64,000 nucleotides of DNA from Bacillus sp. V59.32b (GCF_003429085.1 NZ_QVTC01000029.1:38406-102405); one strand, 5' to 3'; positions 8,836 to 19,220 are shown, numbered from the stretch's first letter. The notes: a model not told the origin generated them from the sequence alone. Numbers and translations are program-made.

Positions 8836-9222
8836 ATGACGGAAGACAACTTTAAAGTTGGGGATAAAGTAACGGCGATTTATAAAACGGGAAAATATAT
8901 CGGAGAGCTTACAGACATTCGTCCGAATGCCTATCTTGTTAAGGTTCTTGCCGTAGCAAAGCATCCGATGCAAGGAGATCTCCATAATCCTAAGCAGACG
9001 GATGTGACGATGTTTCACCAAAGGCGGGCTCTTGCTTACAGGGAACAGGCCAATATCCCGAAAAATATGGTTAAACATTATGAAGAGACAATCCCGGAAT
9101 ATAAGGCTTCACTAAAAGAGTCTTTGGACAAAATGAAGCAGCAGCTTTCTGAAGACAGTAAGGAATGGAACCAAAGAAGCCTGGAAATGCTCAATGAGCT
9201 GGAAACAGATTATTTTAAATAA
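8836..9222 (+). CDS. kapB: KapB, activator in the KinB sporulation pathway
   Basis: A 128-residue protein with the KapB core GDKVTAIYKTGKYIGELTDI and AVAKHPMQGDLHNPKQ, then a helical acidic tail. The ATG at 8836 follows GGGGAAAGAC; an in-frame ATG 13 codons upstream lacks a site. In B. subtilis KapB is a lipoprotein-independent small protein needed for KinB to feed the phosphorelay. No kinB is found next to it here, unlike in B. subtilis, so its partner must lie elsewhere or differ. Confidence 0.85.
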   Translation: MTEDNFKVGDKVTAIYKTGKYIGELTDIRPNAYLVKVLAVAKHPMQGDLHNPKQTDVTMFHQRRALAYREQANIPKNMVKHYEETIPEYKASLKESLDKMKQQLSEDSKEWNQRSLEMLNELETDYFK

Positions 9223-9253
9223 AGGCTCTTTATATCGCGTTCTTAATATTATT

Positions 9254-9392
9254 TTCGTTCATTCGTTTGAAACCTTGGTTTCAAACGCCTTTCAGCAGAA
9301 TGCTGAAAGGAAGCTCCCCAGCCATGAAAAGATGGGAGAAAGCTCGCTTTCTCTTTCTTTTCATGGCTGGGGAGCAAAGTGAACCAAAATCC
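9254..9392 (+). repeat. Multi-hairpin repeat, family 2, copy A
   Basis: Three hairpins in a row: GTTTGAAAC-CTTG-GTTTCAAAC, CCTTTCAGC / GCTGAAAGG, then a long stem GCTCCCCAGCCATG / CATGGCTGGGGAGC enclosing GAGAAAGC-GCTTTCTC. The first two hairpins recur in copies at 42616 and 43869, but the long stem has a different sequence in each. It lies between convergent kapB and kapD. Confidence 0.85.
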
Positions 9393-9426
9393 AACAGAGA
9401 TATGTAACTTCGCTTAATTAAATACT

Positions 9427-9460
9427 AAAAGCCAAATCAGTTGGAAGTGATTTGGCTTTT
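9427..9460 (-). terminator. Terminator of kapD
   Basis: Stem AAAAGCCAAATCA / TGATTTGGCTTTT overlapping the kapD stop codon. It is symmetrical enough to work in both directions. Confidence 0.8.
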
Positions 9461-10082
9461 ATAATGCAAGATTATCAAACACTTTTGATAAATCGATTCG
9501 GTCACCTATTGTCGTAGGCTGGTGATTTTTCATGTAGCTTTTATCCTTTTCTACCAGTTTAAAAATATTGTAAGTAGTCAGTGCGTCATCAAGGGCACGA
9601 TGATGTTTCCCTGTGCCTTCTTTTCCATATGCCTGAACGGCTTTCCACAATCCAGTCTGGTTCTGATCACCGAAAAAGCGTTTATACTCCATCGATAAAT
9701 CGATTTGCTTGCCGCGGAACGGGAACTCAACATTTGCTCTTTGGCAATTTTGGCGCAATACCTTCATATCCATGTTTCCCCAAGTAACAATCGAAGTAGG
9801 CTGCTTTTGGTCATATTTTTTCAATAAAGCAATTAGGTCTTTAAAAGGCATCCCGCTATCAACCTGTTCCTGTGAAATATTAAGGAAAGTTTTACAGCGG
9901 TCTGTAAGTTTAGAGAATTTAGACGGGATGACAAATGATGAAAATTGATCGATAATTTGCTCATTGATCACGGCCGCAAGTCCAACTTCAATAATTTCCG
10001 GATAAAAACCTTCTGGGTTCATCTTTCCTTCGGGCATGGTAAATTCAAAATCGATAAATAAATGCTGTTGTCCACCCTCCAT
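9459..10082 (-). CDS. kapD: KapD, 3'-5' exonuclease-like inhibitor of KinA-dependent sporulation
   Basis: A 207-residue DEDDh-type exonuclease fold. Exo I is FIDFEFTMPEG (Asp and Glu), Exo II lies in IVTWGNMDMKVL, and Exo III is HHRALDDALTTYNIFKL with the His and Asp. The start at 10082 has AAAGGAGG seven bases upstream; an ATG two codons earlier is too close to it. The B. subtilis orthologue dampens the KinA route to sporulation. Here it is on the strand opposite to kapB, whereas the two are co-directional in B. subtilis. Confidence 0.88.
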   Translation of the reverse strand: MEGGQQHLFIDFEFTMPEGKMNPEGFYPEIIEVGLAAVINEQIIDQFSSFVIPSKFSKLTDRCKTFLNISQEQVDSGMPFKDLIALLKKYDQKQPTSIVTWGNMDMKVLRQNCQRANVEFPFRGKQIDLSMEYKRFFGDQNQTGLWKAVQAYGKEGTGKHHRALDDALTTYNIFKLVEKDKSYMKNHQPTTIGDRIDLSKVFDNLAL

Positions 10083-10088
10083 ATCCAT

Positions 10089-10408
10089 GCCTCCTTTCCT
10101 TTTATATATAAAACGTTCAATTTTTAAATAATTATCCTTTTTTCTGCATCAGTATTCAAATATTATAACAGAAACTTCTGAATAATTTTTATCTTTTTTT
10201 GCATTTTATTCGGTATTTTTCTTAGCAACCCCTTTTTTCCTGTCAGGTTTTGGATTATTATGGGGAAGTAAATCGAGATTTTTCGACATAAATCGATCGA
10301 CGGGCCTTTTAAGCGAAAAATTCCCGTGACGAAGATAGGGATTTCTGTACATTCCAAACTTCAAGCGGGTGCCGTCATAACAAAATATATTAGATTGGAA
10401 GTTGACTT
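10089..10408. other. Divergent intergenic region kapD-pbpD
   Basis: 320 bases of AT-rich sequence between two divergent genes. It should hold both promoters, but no unambiguous -35/-10 pair was found. A 64-codon minus-strand frame here lacks a ribosome site and is not supported. Confidence 0.4.
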
Positions 10409-12268
10409 ATGCGCAAGTCTTTTGGCTATGTTGTTATCATCCTGCTCGTTCCTTTGCTTACGCTCTTAATCTTTCTGTCCTATCGGGAATGGACTTCCGC
10501 CGAGAGCTTCCACAAGGTGCTTGATACGAAAATATCAGGCGATGAAATTAAACTGCCGCAAACCAGTTTTGTGAGGGCTGCAGACGGCGCCGTCATTTCT
10601 GAAATAGCAGGACTTCAAAAGAGGATATATATTTCCGATAAAGATATTCCCTTATTTCTGAAGGATCTCTTTGTCACGATTGAAGACAGGCAGTTCTATC
10701 AGCATGCCGGAATCGACGCTGTCGCCATTAGCCGGGCCATCGTCGCAAACTCCCAGAGTGATTCGATTGAACAGGGCGGCAGCACGATCACCCAGCAGCT
10801 GGCCAGGAATGTATATCTTACACAGGAAAAAACCTATAATCGAAAATTGACTGAGCTCCTCTATTCCTATCAGCTGGAACGGACTCTGTCAAAGCCCGAA
10901 ATCCTGGAATTGTATATCAACGCCATCTACTATCACAATGGGAATTACGGAATCGAATCGGCGGCTCAATTTTACTTTAGCAAGTCCGCGAAGAACCTTT
11001 CCAAGGCTGAGCTTGCTTTTCTTGCAGCGATTCCGAACAACCCGAACCTGTATAATCCTTTGAAAAACTATGACGCTACCAAGAAACGGCAGGAACGGAT
11101 TCTTTCCCAAATGGTAGAACTGAACAAGCTGACAAAAGAAGAATATACTGAAATTGTCAAAGAACCAATTGTGTTAAATGTCAGGGAACAAAATAACTTG
11201 TACCCAGATTATACAGACTATGTGAAAAGTGAACTTAGAAGTCTAGTCGCCCATTCTGAAGGAATGATGGAAAGATTGCGCGACCCCGAGCCAAAAATTC
11301 GAGAAGAAGCTGCAGCTGAGCTTGATAATAAGGTAACCGACTTGTTGGAATCGGGTGTTACAATACACACGGCACTTGATACCGGGATACAGAGTCGTGC
11401 GAAACGTGCTGTTCAAAGCCGTTTATCTTCCACCAACGTGGAAGGTGCTGCAGTCGTCATACAGCATCATACGCACGAGCTTGTCTCTTTGATTGGGGGA
11501 ACGAATTATAAAAAAAATTCTTTCAATCGCGCCTATCAAGGCTACCGCCAGCCGGGATCGGCCATTAAACCATTATTGGTCTATGCCCCTTATATTGAAG
11601 AAACGAACGCAAGTCTGCTGGAGGGTGTCAGTGGTGCCCGCTATTGCAAAAACGGATATTGCCCAAAAAATTACGACGGCAGTGTGTATGGAATGGTGAC
11701 CATCAAAAAGGCCTTTGCCAATTCATATAATACACCGGCCCTAAGGCTTTTTGATAAAACCGGTATAAGAAAGAGCTTTAGCTATTTGGAAAAGTTTCAA
11801 TTTAGTCAAGTGAACGAAGAGGATTATCATCTTTCCGCAGCAATTGGCGGGTTTACAAATGTGATCAGTCCGCTCGAACTGACTAATGCCTTTACTTCCT
11901 TTGAAGATGGCACCTATCTCCCTGCCCGCGCCATCCGCAAAGTGACCGGCAAGGATGGAAAAGTGCTCTATCAATGGAACGATAAACCGCAAACGGTATG
12001 GAAGCCAGAAACCGTAAAAAAAATGAGGGAATTGCTGCATGAAGTTACTTTAAACGGCACAGCCACAAGAGCCTACCTTCCCGGAGGATACATTGGCGGG
12101 AAAACGGGCACGACAAATGATGTTAAGGATATGTGGTTCGTAGGGCTCACAAATGACTATACAACGGGAGTATGGATCGGAAAGGACAAACCTGCAAGCA
12201 TTGAGTATATTCAGCATACTTATCCGAATTTATCAATCTGGAAAGATATTAATAAAGATTTTAACTAA
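10409..12268 (+). CDS. pbpD: Class A penicillin-binding protein 4 (PbpD)
   Basis: A 619-residue bifunctional peptidoglycan synthase. A signal anchor spans about residues 5-25. The glycosyltransferase 51 domain shows the catalytic Glu in TIEDRQFYQHAGID (about residue 91) and QGGSTITQQLARN. The transpeptidase domain has SAIK (Ser near 382), SYN (about 440) and KTGT (about 563). It polymerises and cross-links lipid II at the outer face of the membrane. Length matches B. subtilis PBP4. Confidence 0.93.
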   Translation: MRKSFGYVVIILLVPLLTLLIFLSYREWTSAESFHKVLDTKISGDEIKLPQTSFVRAADGAVISEIAGLQKRIYISDKDIPLFLKDLFVTIEDRQFYQHAGIDAVAISRAIVANSQSDSIEQGGSTITQQLARNVYLTQEKTYNRKLTELLYSYQLERTLSKPEILELYINAIYYHNGNYGIESAAQFYFSKSAKNLSKAELAFLAAIPNNPNLYNPLKNYDATKKRQERILSQMVELNKLTKEEYTEIVKEPIVLNVREQNNLYPDYTDYVKSELRSLVAHSEGMMERLRDPEPKIREEAAAELDNKVTDLLESGVTIHTALDTGIQSRAKRAVQSRLSSTNVEGAAVVIQHHTHELVSLIGGTNYKKNSFNRAYQGYRQPGSAIKPLLVYAPYIEETNASLLEGVSGARYCKNGYCPKNYDGSVYGMVTIKKAFANSYNTPALRLFDKTGIRKSFSYLEKFQFSQVNEEDYHLSAAIGGFTNVISPLELTNAFTSFEDGTYLPARAIRKVTGKDGKVLYQWNDKPQTVWKPETVKKMRELLHEVTLNGTATRAYLPGGYIGGKTGTTNDVKDMWFVGLTNDYTTGVWIGKDKPASIEYIQHTYPNLSIWKDINKDFN

Positions 12269-12272
12269 AAAA

Positions 12273-12318
12273 GCGGGAAGCAGTATTTGATTGACTATCA
12301 AACTGCTTCCCGCGTTAT
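12273..12318 (+). terminator. Terminator of pbpD
   Basis: Stem GCGGGAAGCAGT / ACTGCTTCCCGC beginning five bases after the stop; the loop is about 17 bases and a short T-rich tail follows. Confidence 0.75.
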
Positions 12319-12328
12319 TTATTTTCCA

Positions 12329-12886
12329 CTATAACGGCAAACTTGCCATCATGCTGTTGTAAAGCCTGATGGACGAATAAGCCACAACCAATATCATCCC
12401 CGACCAAACGAAAGTATCAAAAAAAATTAAGCCAATTAATCCTGAAGTCGTCAGGCTCGGACTTATTTTATACACGAGATAAATAAAAGCAATGACGGTC
12501 GTCCCTAAAAAAATAGCTGCTAAACCGAGAATCGAATTCACGCTAACCAAAGAAACCGCTCCGCCAATAAAATAAATCATCGCACCCATCCGGATATTTT
12601 TTAAATCTTCCCCCTCTGAGTCTTTTGAGAAAAACAAAAGGGAAAGTTCGATTATCGTATCTGAAATCAGCTTCAGGGCAGAGAATAGCATAAAGCAAAT
12701 CAAAAACATGACAATTAACAAGGAAAGCTTGATCCCCGTCTCAGAAAAAAATTCAAGCATCCCATCGTAAATTCCAATATTCCTCAACAGGATCAAAACT
12801 TGCATCTGGCCGTATACCGCAAACGAAAGACTGAAAAGAACAATCGCAATTAACGGAAAGTAACCAATCAAATATGTATTTTTCAT
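12329..12886 (-). CDS. yufK: YufK-like membrane protein (DUF5366)
   Basis: A 185-residue protein with five or so transmembrane segments and the family words MKNTYLIGYFPLIAIVLFS and ALKLISDTIIELSLLFFSKD. It lies between pbpD and mrpA on the opposite strand, the same neighbourhood as B. subtilis yufK. Function unknown. Confidence 0.78.
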   Translation of the reverse strand: MKNTYLIGYFPLIAIVLFSLSFAVYGQMQVLILLRNIGIYDGMLEFFSETGIKLSLLIVMFLICFMLFSALKLISDTIIELSLLFFSKDSEGEDLKNIRMGAMIYFIGGAVSLVSVNSILGLAAIFLGTTVIAFIYLVYKISPSLTTSGLIGLIFFDTFVWSGMILVVAYSSIRLYNSMMASLPL

Positions 12887-12977
12887 TATGTTTCTCCATC
12901 TCTATATCTAGTTCTCTTCCATTATGCAAAAAGATTCATCAATGTACAATGGTCTTTTAAATTTGGGAATAAAGAAA

Positions 12978-13025
12978 ACTCGTCAATTGACGAGCCGTAA
13001 GGCGGAGATTAGACGTAGTTCCAGG
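12978..13025 (+). repeat. Multi-hairpin repeat, family 3, short copy i
   Basis: ACTCGTCAATTGACGAG palindrome, then CCGTAAGGCGGAGATTAGACG, matching the 5' part of copies at 32474 and 45002. The third long hairpin seen in those copies is missing. Within the 525-base yufK-mrpA gap nothing else is identified except the mrp leader. Confidence 0.6.
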
Positions 13026-13411
13026 ATCATTGATGTCAAACTCGGGTGTAATCTCTTTTGGTCTGGACATGCGCGCCTAACAATAAGATACCGAATACCG
13101 ATTGTAGTATAAGCTTATCATCATCCTCTCCATTAGCTTTAGAAAAAAGGCAGGAAGTTTATACGATTTTAATAAATTTTTCTGGGCGGATTTCGACTGG
13201 TTACTACCTATTTAATAACTCAGTTTCATTCAAAGGCTTGAGAAACCGATATGAAATGCACCGGCCTAAAAATTAGTTTATACTTTATAAGAAATCTCTT
13301 ATTTGTTACCGAAAAAAACATGCATTTCGATACATAAATAAAACATGTGCACCTTTACATAATATAAAAGGACTTTTTGATGACTAGTTACTCACTAAGG
13401 AGGCTGAACCT

Positions 13412-15826
13412 ATGTCAATGCTTCACTGGGCCGTCTTTTTCCCTTTTGTGGCTGCGCTTTTTGTACCGCTTATGTACAAGCGTTTCAGGTGGATTCATAC
13501 CGGATGGTTTGTACTTATTATTCCTATCCTGCTGTTTATATACTTTTTCATATTCATCCCAAAGACAAGCAATGGGGAGCAGGTAATGGCAAGCCTCGCC
13601 TGGATCCCTTCGCTGGATGTGAATTTTGATGTTTATCTGGATGGCTTAAGTCTGTTATTTGTTCTTCTAATCACAGGCATCGGGGCACTCGTCATCTTGT
13701 ATTCGATTTTTTATCTCGATAAGGATAAAGAAAAACTGCATAATTTTTATGTATATTTGCTAATTTTCATGGGTGCAATGCTTGGTTTGGTATTATCAGA
13801 TAACCTGATTGTTTTGTATATGTTTTGGGAATTCACCAGTTTTTCTTCCTTCCTTTTGATCGGTTATTGGCATCATCGGGAGCGTTCCCGCTACGGTGCC
13901 CAAAAATCGATGCTGATCACCGTTTTGGGCGGGCTTAGTATGCTTGGGGGATCTGTGCTGTTGGCTTTCATGGGTGAAACCTTCAGCGTGCGTGAGCTTA
14001 TTGGCAAGAGTGGAGAATTGACGGCCCATCCATTATTTAACGCCACCATCCTGCTTATACTGCTTGGGGCTTTCACAAAATCAGCACAATTTCCGTTCCA
14101 TATCTGGCTACCCGATGCAATGGAGGCTCCTACGCCCGTCAGTGCTTATCTTCATTCGGCTACCATGGTAAAGGCAGGGATCTATCTTGTCGCAAGGTTA
14201 AGTCCTGTGTTTGCCGAATCCGGATTGTGGCTCTGGCTCATCGCCGGTTTCGGAATCGCTACTTTATTCTGGGGTTCATTTTCTGCAGTGAAGCAAACTG
14301 ACTTAAAAGGGATACTCGCTTTTTCGACGATTAGCCAGCTCGGGATGATCATGTCACTATTAGGACTAGGGGCTGCTGCTCTCCACTATGAAACCATGAA
14401 TGAAAATATATATATGGCCGCAACTGTCGCAGCCGTGTTTCATTTGATTAACCATGCTACCTTTAAGGGGAGCCTGTTCATGGCCGCAGGAATCATCGAT
14501 CATGAAACAGGGACTCGTGATATCCGCAAACTGGGCGGGCTGATGAATTTTATGCCGATCACCTTCACGATTACTTTAATCGGTGCGCTGTCAATGGCAG
14601 GTGTACCCCCTTTTAACGGGTTTTTAAGCAAGGAAATGTTCTTTGCGGCTATGATCCTTGTAACGGAAATGGATTTATTTAATCTGGACACATGGGGTGT
14701 GTTGCTTCCGGTTATCGCCTGGACGGGCAGTATTTTTACATTCATCTACAGCTTGATTATTGCCTTTAAGCCATTTACAGGAGTTTTTCGGCCGGAAATG
14801 CTGGAGAAAAAACCACATGAAGCGCCGATTGGTATGTTGATACCCCCTGTTATCCTGGCTTCATTGGTGATAATATTCGGCCTTTTCCCAAACCTTCTGG
14901 CTTCGAGCATCCTTGAACCCGTCGTTGCGGCGATCCAACCCGGGCTAGCGAAAAATGAATTCCATGTTCACATCTCACCGTGGCATGGCTTTCAGCCAGA
15001 GTTATTCATGACCATCGGGGTCATCATTTTTGGGGTGCTTCTTTACCTCACATTGAACAAATGGAATAAAATCTACGGGATATTGCCGGATCGATTGTCT
15101 TTAAACAGCTTTTATGATTCGCTTCTTAAAGGAGGCGAAAAAGTCTTCATCTCGATAACAAAGCTGTTTATGACAGGCTATATCCGAACCTATCTCGTTT
15201 ATATTTTTCTGTTTTTTATCGTTTCACTCGGATTTACGCTCTTCTGGAAAGATGCCTTTGCTTTTGATAGTGAAAACACTGCACCCATCGGGATCTATGA
15301 ACTGATTCTGGCAACGATCATCGCTATAGGTGCCATTGCGATTCTTTTTGCAAAGTCCAGATTAACCTCAATCATCATCCTTGGGGCGGTAGGCTATATG
15401 GTATCCATTTTCTTTGTGTTATTCAGGGCCCCTGATCTTGCCCTTACCCAGCTGGTGATCGAGACGATATCCGTTGCTCTATTTCTGCTTTGCTTTTATC
15501 ATTTGCCGAAGCTACCGAGCAGGAAGGAAGAGCGGATGACCTTCAAACTGAATAACGCACTTATCTCTATAGGTGTTGGTGTCATAGTTGCTTTAATCGC
15601 CTTATCATCGCACAGTAACAAATTGTTTGACTCCATTTCCGGCTACTATTTGGAGAACGCGTATAAGGAGGCTGGAGGCAAGAATATTGTTAACGTCATT
15701 CTGGTAGATTTCCGCGGCCTTGATACGATGTTTGAAATTACTGTGTTAGGAATTGCAGCCCTTGGCATTTTTGCGATGATTAAATTAAGGCTGACGAGGA
15801 GGAAGTTGACGGATGAAAACGAATGA
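13412..15826 (+). CDS. mrpA: Na+/H+ antiporter subunit MrpA
   Basis: An 804-residue polytopic membrane protein homologous to complex I NuoL and, at its C-terminus, to MrpA-specific domains. It has MFWEFTSFSSFLLIG (conserved Glu), FPFHIWLPDAMEAPTPVSAYLHSATMVKAG-type proton-channel motif (KAG lysine), and PFNGFLSKEMFF. AAGGAGG precedes the ATG. It is the first gene of a seven-gene operon whose product extrudes Na+ in exchange for H+ and supports alkali, salt and, in B. subtilis, sporulation physiology. Confidence 0.96.
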   Translation: MSMLHWAVFFPFVAALFVPLMYKRFRWIHTGWFVLIIPILLFIYFFIFIPKTSNGEQVMASLAWIPSLDVNFDVYLDGLSLLFVLLITGIGALVILYSIFYLDKDKEKLHNFYVYLLIFMGAMLGLVLSDNLIVLYMFWEFTSFSSFLLIGYWHHRERSRYGAQKSMLITVLGGLSMLGGSVLLAFMGETFSVRELIGKSGELTAHPLFNATILLILLGAFTKSAQFPFHIWLPDAMEAPTPVSAYLHSATMVKAGIYLVARLSPVFAESGLWLWLIAGFGIATLFWGSFSAVKQTDLKGILAFSTISQLGMIMSLLGLGAAALHYETMNENIYMAATVAAVFHLINHATFKGSLFMAAGIIDHETGTRDIRKLGGLMNFMPITFTITLIGALSMAGVPPFNGFLSKEMFFAAMILVTEMDLFNLDTWGVLLPVIAWTGSIFTFIYSLIIAFKPFTGVFRPEMLEKKPHEAPIGMLIPPVILASLVIIFGLFPNLLASSILEPVVAAIQPGLAKNEFHVHISPWHGFQPELFMTIGVIIFGVLLYLTLNKWNKIYGILPDRLSLNSFYDSLLKGGEKVFISITKLFMTGYIRTYLVYIFLFFIVSLGFTLFWKDAFAFDSENTAPIGIYELILATIIAIGAIAILFAKSRLTSIIILGAVGYMVSIFFVLFRAPDLALTQLVIETISVALFLLCFYHLPKLPSRKEERMTFKLNNALISIGVGVIVALIALSSHSNKLFDSISGYYLENAYKEAGGKNIVNVILVDFRGLDTMFEITVLGIAALGIFAMIKLRLTRRKLTDENE

Positions 15827-16235
15827 TCTGATCCTTCAAACCGTTACAAAAGTGGCATCCCCTGTTATCTTCCTTTTTTCTATCTATATATTTTTCGGGG
15901 GGCACTACTCACCCGGGGGAGGTTTTGTGGGAGGATTATTAGCTTCGGGGGCCATCGTTTTGCTGCTCCTGTCCTATGATATAAAAACGGTGGCAAATAT
16001 CTTGCCGATTGATTACAAGCTGGTGGTGGCGATCGGACTTCTGATTGCAGCATTAACCGGGACCGGAGCGCTGGTCTTTGATGCTCCGTTTATGACCCAT
16101 GCCTATCAGTATTTTGATTTGCCTATAATCGGTCACACGTCGTTACATACAGCAGTTCTATTTGATTTAGGCGTATATCTTGTCGTTATTGGAGTGACGA
16201 TGACCATTATTCAAACGATTGGGGAGAGTGAATAA
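15813..16235 (+). CDS. mrpB: Na+/H+ antiporter subunit MrpB
   Basis: A 140-residue membrane protein with four hydrophobic segments and the MrpB signature [17 protein letters not shown] near residues 30-46. It overlaps the end of mrpA by 14 bases and touches mrpC by one base (TAATG), so translation is coupled. Confidence 0.95.
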   Translation: MKTNDLILQTVTKVASPVIFLFSIYIFFGGHYSPGGGFVGGLLASGAIVLLLLSYDIKTVANILPIDYKLVVAIGLLIAALTGTGALVFDAPFMTHAYQYFDLPIIGHTSLHTAVLFDLGVYLVVIGVTMTIIQTIGESE

Positions 16236-16576
16236 TGGAAGTATTAATGGCAGTTGTAATTGGCATTTTATTCATGAGCGCTACGTACTTGATGCTTTCA
16301 AAAAGCATATTGCGCATTATTATTGGTACCGGATTACTTAGCCATGGCGCTCATTTGCTTATTTTAACGATGGGCGGATTGAAGCGAGGGACGGTTCCGC
16401 TGCTCGGGGAACAAGCTAAATCTTATGTCGATCCTTTGCCACAGGCGCTGATCTTAACGGCCATCGTAATCAGCTTTGGGGTTACTTCCTTCTTTCTTGT
16501 CCTCGCTTACAGGACATACCAAGAGCTTGGAACGGACAATATGGATCAATTGAGGGGAAAAGAAGCTAATGAATAA
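16235..16576 (+). CDS. mrpC: Na+/H+ antiporter subunit MrpC
   Basis: A 113-residue NuoK-like protein with three transmembrane helices, [16 protein letters not shown], and [17 protein letters not shown] typical of MrpC. It overlaps mrpD by eight bases. Confidence 0.95.
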   Translation: MEVLMAVVIGILFMSATYLMLSKSILRIIIGTGLLSHGAHLLILTMGGLKRGTVPLLGEQAKSYVDPLPQALILTAIVISFGVTSFFLVLAYRTYQELGTDNMDQLRGKEANE

Positions 16577-18065
16577 TATCGTTTTCTTGCCTGTTTTGCT
16601 GCCGTTCTTAACAGGCATCATCCTGATTTTCTTTTCAAAAAAGATAAAAGCACAGCGGATTCTGTCCCTGCTTTCTGTAATTCTTGGAATCGTGATTTCT
16701 ATTGTCCTGGTTCGGAATGTCCATCATCAAGGGATTATGGCACTCGAGGTAAGCAGCTGGGAGGCACCGTTTGGAATTGCCATGGTGGCGGACATGCTAT
16801 CCAGCCTGCTTGTGCTTACGACAAGCATGGTCGGAATAGCGATTTTGGTTTATTCGTTTTATTCGATCGGTATTGAAAGAGAAAAATTCTTTTATTATCC
16901 GGTCTTTCAATTCCTGCTCGTTGGCATTAACGGGGCCTTTTTAACCGGGGATATCTTTAATCTGTTCGTATTCTTTGAAGTAATGCTGATGGCTTCATAT
17001 GTCCTGCTGGTATTGGGCGGCACAAAGCCACAGCTTAGGGAATCGTTGAAGTATATTCTTGTGAATGTCATTTCGTCAGCACTTTTTGTCATTACCGTTG
17101 CCTATCTTTATTCCGTCGTGGGCACGCTGAATATGGCCGATATCAGCAGAAGGATTGCCGAAGCAGGACAGCCGGGCATCATTACAGTTATTGCTGTTTC
17201 CTTTTTGATTGTATTCGGCTTGAAAGGGGCGATTTTCCCTTTGTTTTATTGGCTGCCGGGTTCCTATTACGTTCCGCCCATCCCGGTGATTGCTCTCTTC
17301 GGAGCACTGCTGACCAAGGTCGGTCTCTATTCGATTATGCGCACCTATACGTTGCTTTTCTACCATGATCAGGGCTATACACACGAACTTCTTGGGATTC
17401 TTGCCATCCCAACGATTATCGTTGGTGTCATCGGGGCGGTTGGCTATTGGGATCTAAAGAAAATCATTATCTATAATATCGTGATTGCTGTGGGGGTTAT
17501 CGCGTTCGGAATCTCTTTAATGAATGAACAAGGGTTGTCTGGTTCGATCTTTTATATGATTCATGACATCATCATCAAAGCAGCTTTGTTTCTTTTGATC
17601 GGGGTCATGATTAAGATAACGGGCACCAGCAACCTGCGTGAAATCAGCGGGTTGCTCAATTCCTATCCTTTCCTCGGCTGGACATTTTTTATCGCCGCCC
17701 TTTCGCTTGCCGGCATCCCGCCATTTTCCGGATTTACCGGTAAGCTGTTACTGCTGCGAGGAGCTGTAAGTGGAGGGGAATATGTTGGTTTTGCGGTGAT
17801 TCTTCTTTCTAGTTTAATGATGCTCTACTCTGTCATGAAAATTTTCATCAATGGTTTTTGGGGGCCCCCCTCTCCCTCCCGGCCACGTCCATACGCGGAT
17901 GCCGATCGTGTGCTAGTCAAACGGCTTTTGTTTCCGGCTGCTCTCCTTGTTGCGGTATCGATTGTCTACGGTGTTGCTGCGGAGGCGGTCTACCCATTCA
18001 TTTCCCAAGCAACGGAGACGCTAATGCAGCCCGACATTTATATCAATGCGGTTTTAAAGGAGTAA
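16569..18065 (+). CDS. mrpD: Na+/H+ antiporter subunit MrpD
   Basis: A 498-residue NuoN/M-like membrane subunit. The key Glu is in [17 protein letters not shown], and the channel lysine region is [20 protein letters not shown]. Near residue 430 a loop reads [18 protein letters not shown], proline-rich and encoded by a GC-rich stretch with G and C runs unlike the rest of the gene, but the frame is intact. Confidence 0.95.
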   Translation: MNNIVFLPVLLPFLTGIILIFFSKKIKAQRILSLLSVILGIVISIVLVRNVHHQGIMALEVSSWEAPFGIAMVADMLSSLLVLTTSMVGIAILVYSFYSIGIEREKFFYYPVFQFLLVGINGAFLTGDIFNLFVFFEVMLMASYVLLVLGGTKPQLRESLKYILVNVISSALFVITVAYLYSVVGTLNMADISRRIAEAGQPGIITVIAVSFLIVFGLKGAIFPLFYWLPGSYYVPPIPVIALFGALLTKVGLYSIMRTYTLLFYHDQGYTHELLGILAIPTIIVGVIGAVGYWDLKKIIIYNIVIAVGVIAFGISLMNEQGLSGSIFYMIHDIIIKAALFLLIGVMIKITGTSNLREISGLLNSYPFLGWTFFIAALSLAGIPPFSGFTGKLLLLRGAVSGGEYVGFAVILLSSLMMLYSVMKIFINGFWGPPSPSRPRPYADADRVLVKRLLFPAALLVAVSIVYGVAAEAVYPFISQATETLMQPDIYINAVLKE

Positions 18066-18069
18066 TTTT

Positions 18070-18546
18070 ATGGCCTTTCAAATATTGTTGAACGTGTTCC
18101 TTGCTTTTATATGGATGTTTTTAAAAAATGAATATACCGGGACCACCTTTTTAGTCGGTTATTTCTTTGGTCTGCTGATAATCTTGGGCATCCGAAGGTT
18201 TTTCGACAGCAGGTTCTATTTACTGCGTGTCTTTGCGGTTGTGAAACTGATCCTTATTTTCACCAGGGAGCTGATTCTTTCCAATATTTCAGTGCTAAAG
18301 GTCATTCTCAGACCAAAGCTGGATATCCGGCCGGGCATCTTTGCCCTTGAGACGGAACTGGAGAAGGATTGGGAGATCACCATTCTCGCAAACCTGATCA
18401 CGTTAACACCGGGTACTCTCGTAGTGGATGTTTCTCCCGACAATAAAACGCTCTATATCCATGCCATGGATATCGCTGATAAAGAAGAAGCAATCCAGGA
18501 TATTAAAGGTTCGTTCGAAAAAGCGATTATGGAGGTGAGCAAGTAA
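18070..18546 (+). CDS. mrpE: Na+/H+ antiporter subunit MrpE
   Basis: A 158-residue protein with two N-terminal membrane segments and a soluble C-terminal domain (ILANLITLTPGTLVVDVSPD). AAGGAG lies before the ATG. Stop and start of mrpF overlap (TAATG). Confidence 0.94.
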   Translation: MAFQILLNVFLAFIWMFLKNEYTGTTFLVGYFFGLLIILGIRRFFDSRFYLLRVFAVVKLILIFTRELILSNISVLKVILRPKLDIRPGIFALETELEKDWEITILANLITLTPGTLVVDVSPDNKTLYIHAMDIADKEEAIQDIKGSFEKAIMEVSK

Positions 18547-18830
18547 TGTTTGAGATTGTTTTGCAGATTTCCCTGCTTTGTGTCTCCATCTCCATGCTTG
18601 GCCTCCTATACAGGTTAATTAAAGGTCCCACCGTTCCCGACAGAGTAGTGGCCTTAGACGCAATGGGCATAAACCTAATTGCGATTATGGCGCTAACTTC
18701 CATGCTCCTGGATACAACCGCTTACCTGGAAGGCATTCTTTTATTAGGGATCCTTTCGTTTATCGGAACCGTTGCGTTCTCGAAATTCATAGAGAAAGGG
18801 GAAGTAATCGAAAATGACCGAGATCTTTAA
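18546..18830 (+). CDS. mrpF: Na+/H+ antiporter subunit MrpF
   Basis: A 94-residue protein with three transmembrane helices and KGPTVPDRVVALDAMG, the conserved MrpF motif with the Asp implicated in ion or cholate transport. It overlaps mrpG by 17 bases. Confidence 0.94.
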   Translation: MFEIVLQISLLCVSISMLGLLYRLIKGPTVPDRVVALDAMGINLIAIMALTSMLLDTTAYLEGILLLGILSFIGTVAFSKFIEKGEVIENDRDL

Positions 18831-19182
18831 ATTCATTTCAGGAGCATTTATCTTGCTGGGTGCCTTCCTATCGCTAGTATCGGCGTTCGGCATCATCAGA
18901 CTCCCTGACGTCTATACACGTAACCATGCAGCCTCGAAAACTTCAACACTAGGAATTATGTTGCTGCTGACCGGCACATTTATTTTTTTCTTTGTGGAAC
19001 ATGGCCATTTTAATTCGAGAATCTTACTTGGCATATTTTTTATCTTCATGACCGCTCCGGTTGCCGGCCATCTGATCAGCCGGGCTGCCTATAATACGGA
19101 CGTTAAGCTTTGGGATCAGAGCGTTGAGGATGACTTGAAGGAGAGCCGGGAATCAAAGCCTTCCCTGATTGAGAGGGAATAA
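18814..19182 (+). CDS. mrpG: Na+/H+ antiporter subunit MrpG
   Basis: A 122-residue protein with three transmembrane helices and RLPDVYTRNHAASKTSTLG, the MrpG/PhaG signature. It is the last gene of the mrp operon; a strong bidirectional terminator follows 40 bases later. Confidence 0.94.
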   Translation: MTEIFKFISGAFILLGAFLSLVSAFGIIRLPDVYTRNHAASKTSTLGIMLLLTGTFIFFFVEHGHFNSRILLGIFFIFMTAPVAGHLISRAAYNTDVKLWDQSVEDDLKESRESKPSLIERE

Positions 19183-19220
19183 TTGGTTATAAATACTTTA
19201 TTTGTAGTCCCTTTGGTACC

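Noticed and set aside
10163..10357. 64-codon minus-strand frame between kapD and pbpD
   Set aside because: AT-rich, no ribosome site, unusual composition; lies in a divergent promoter region.
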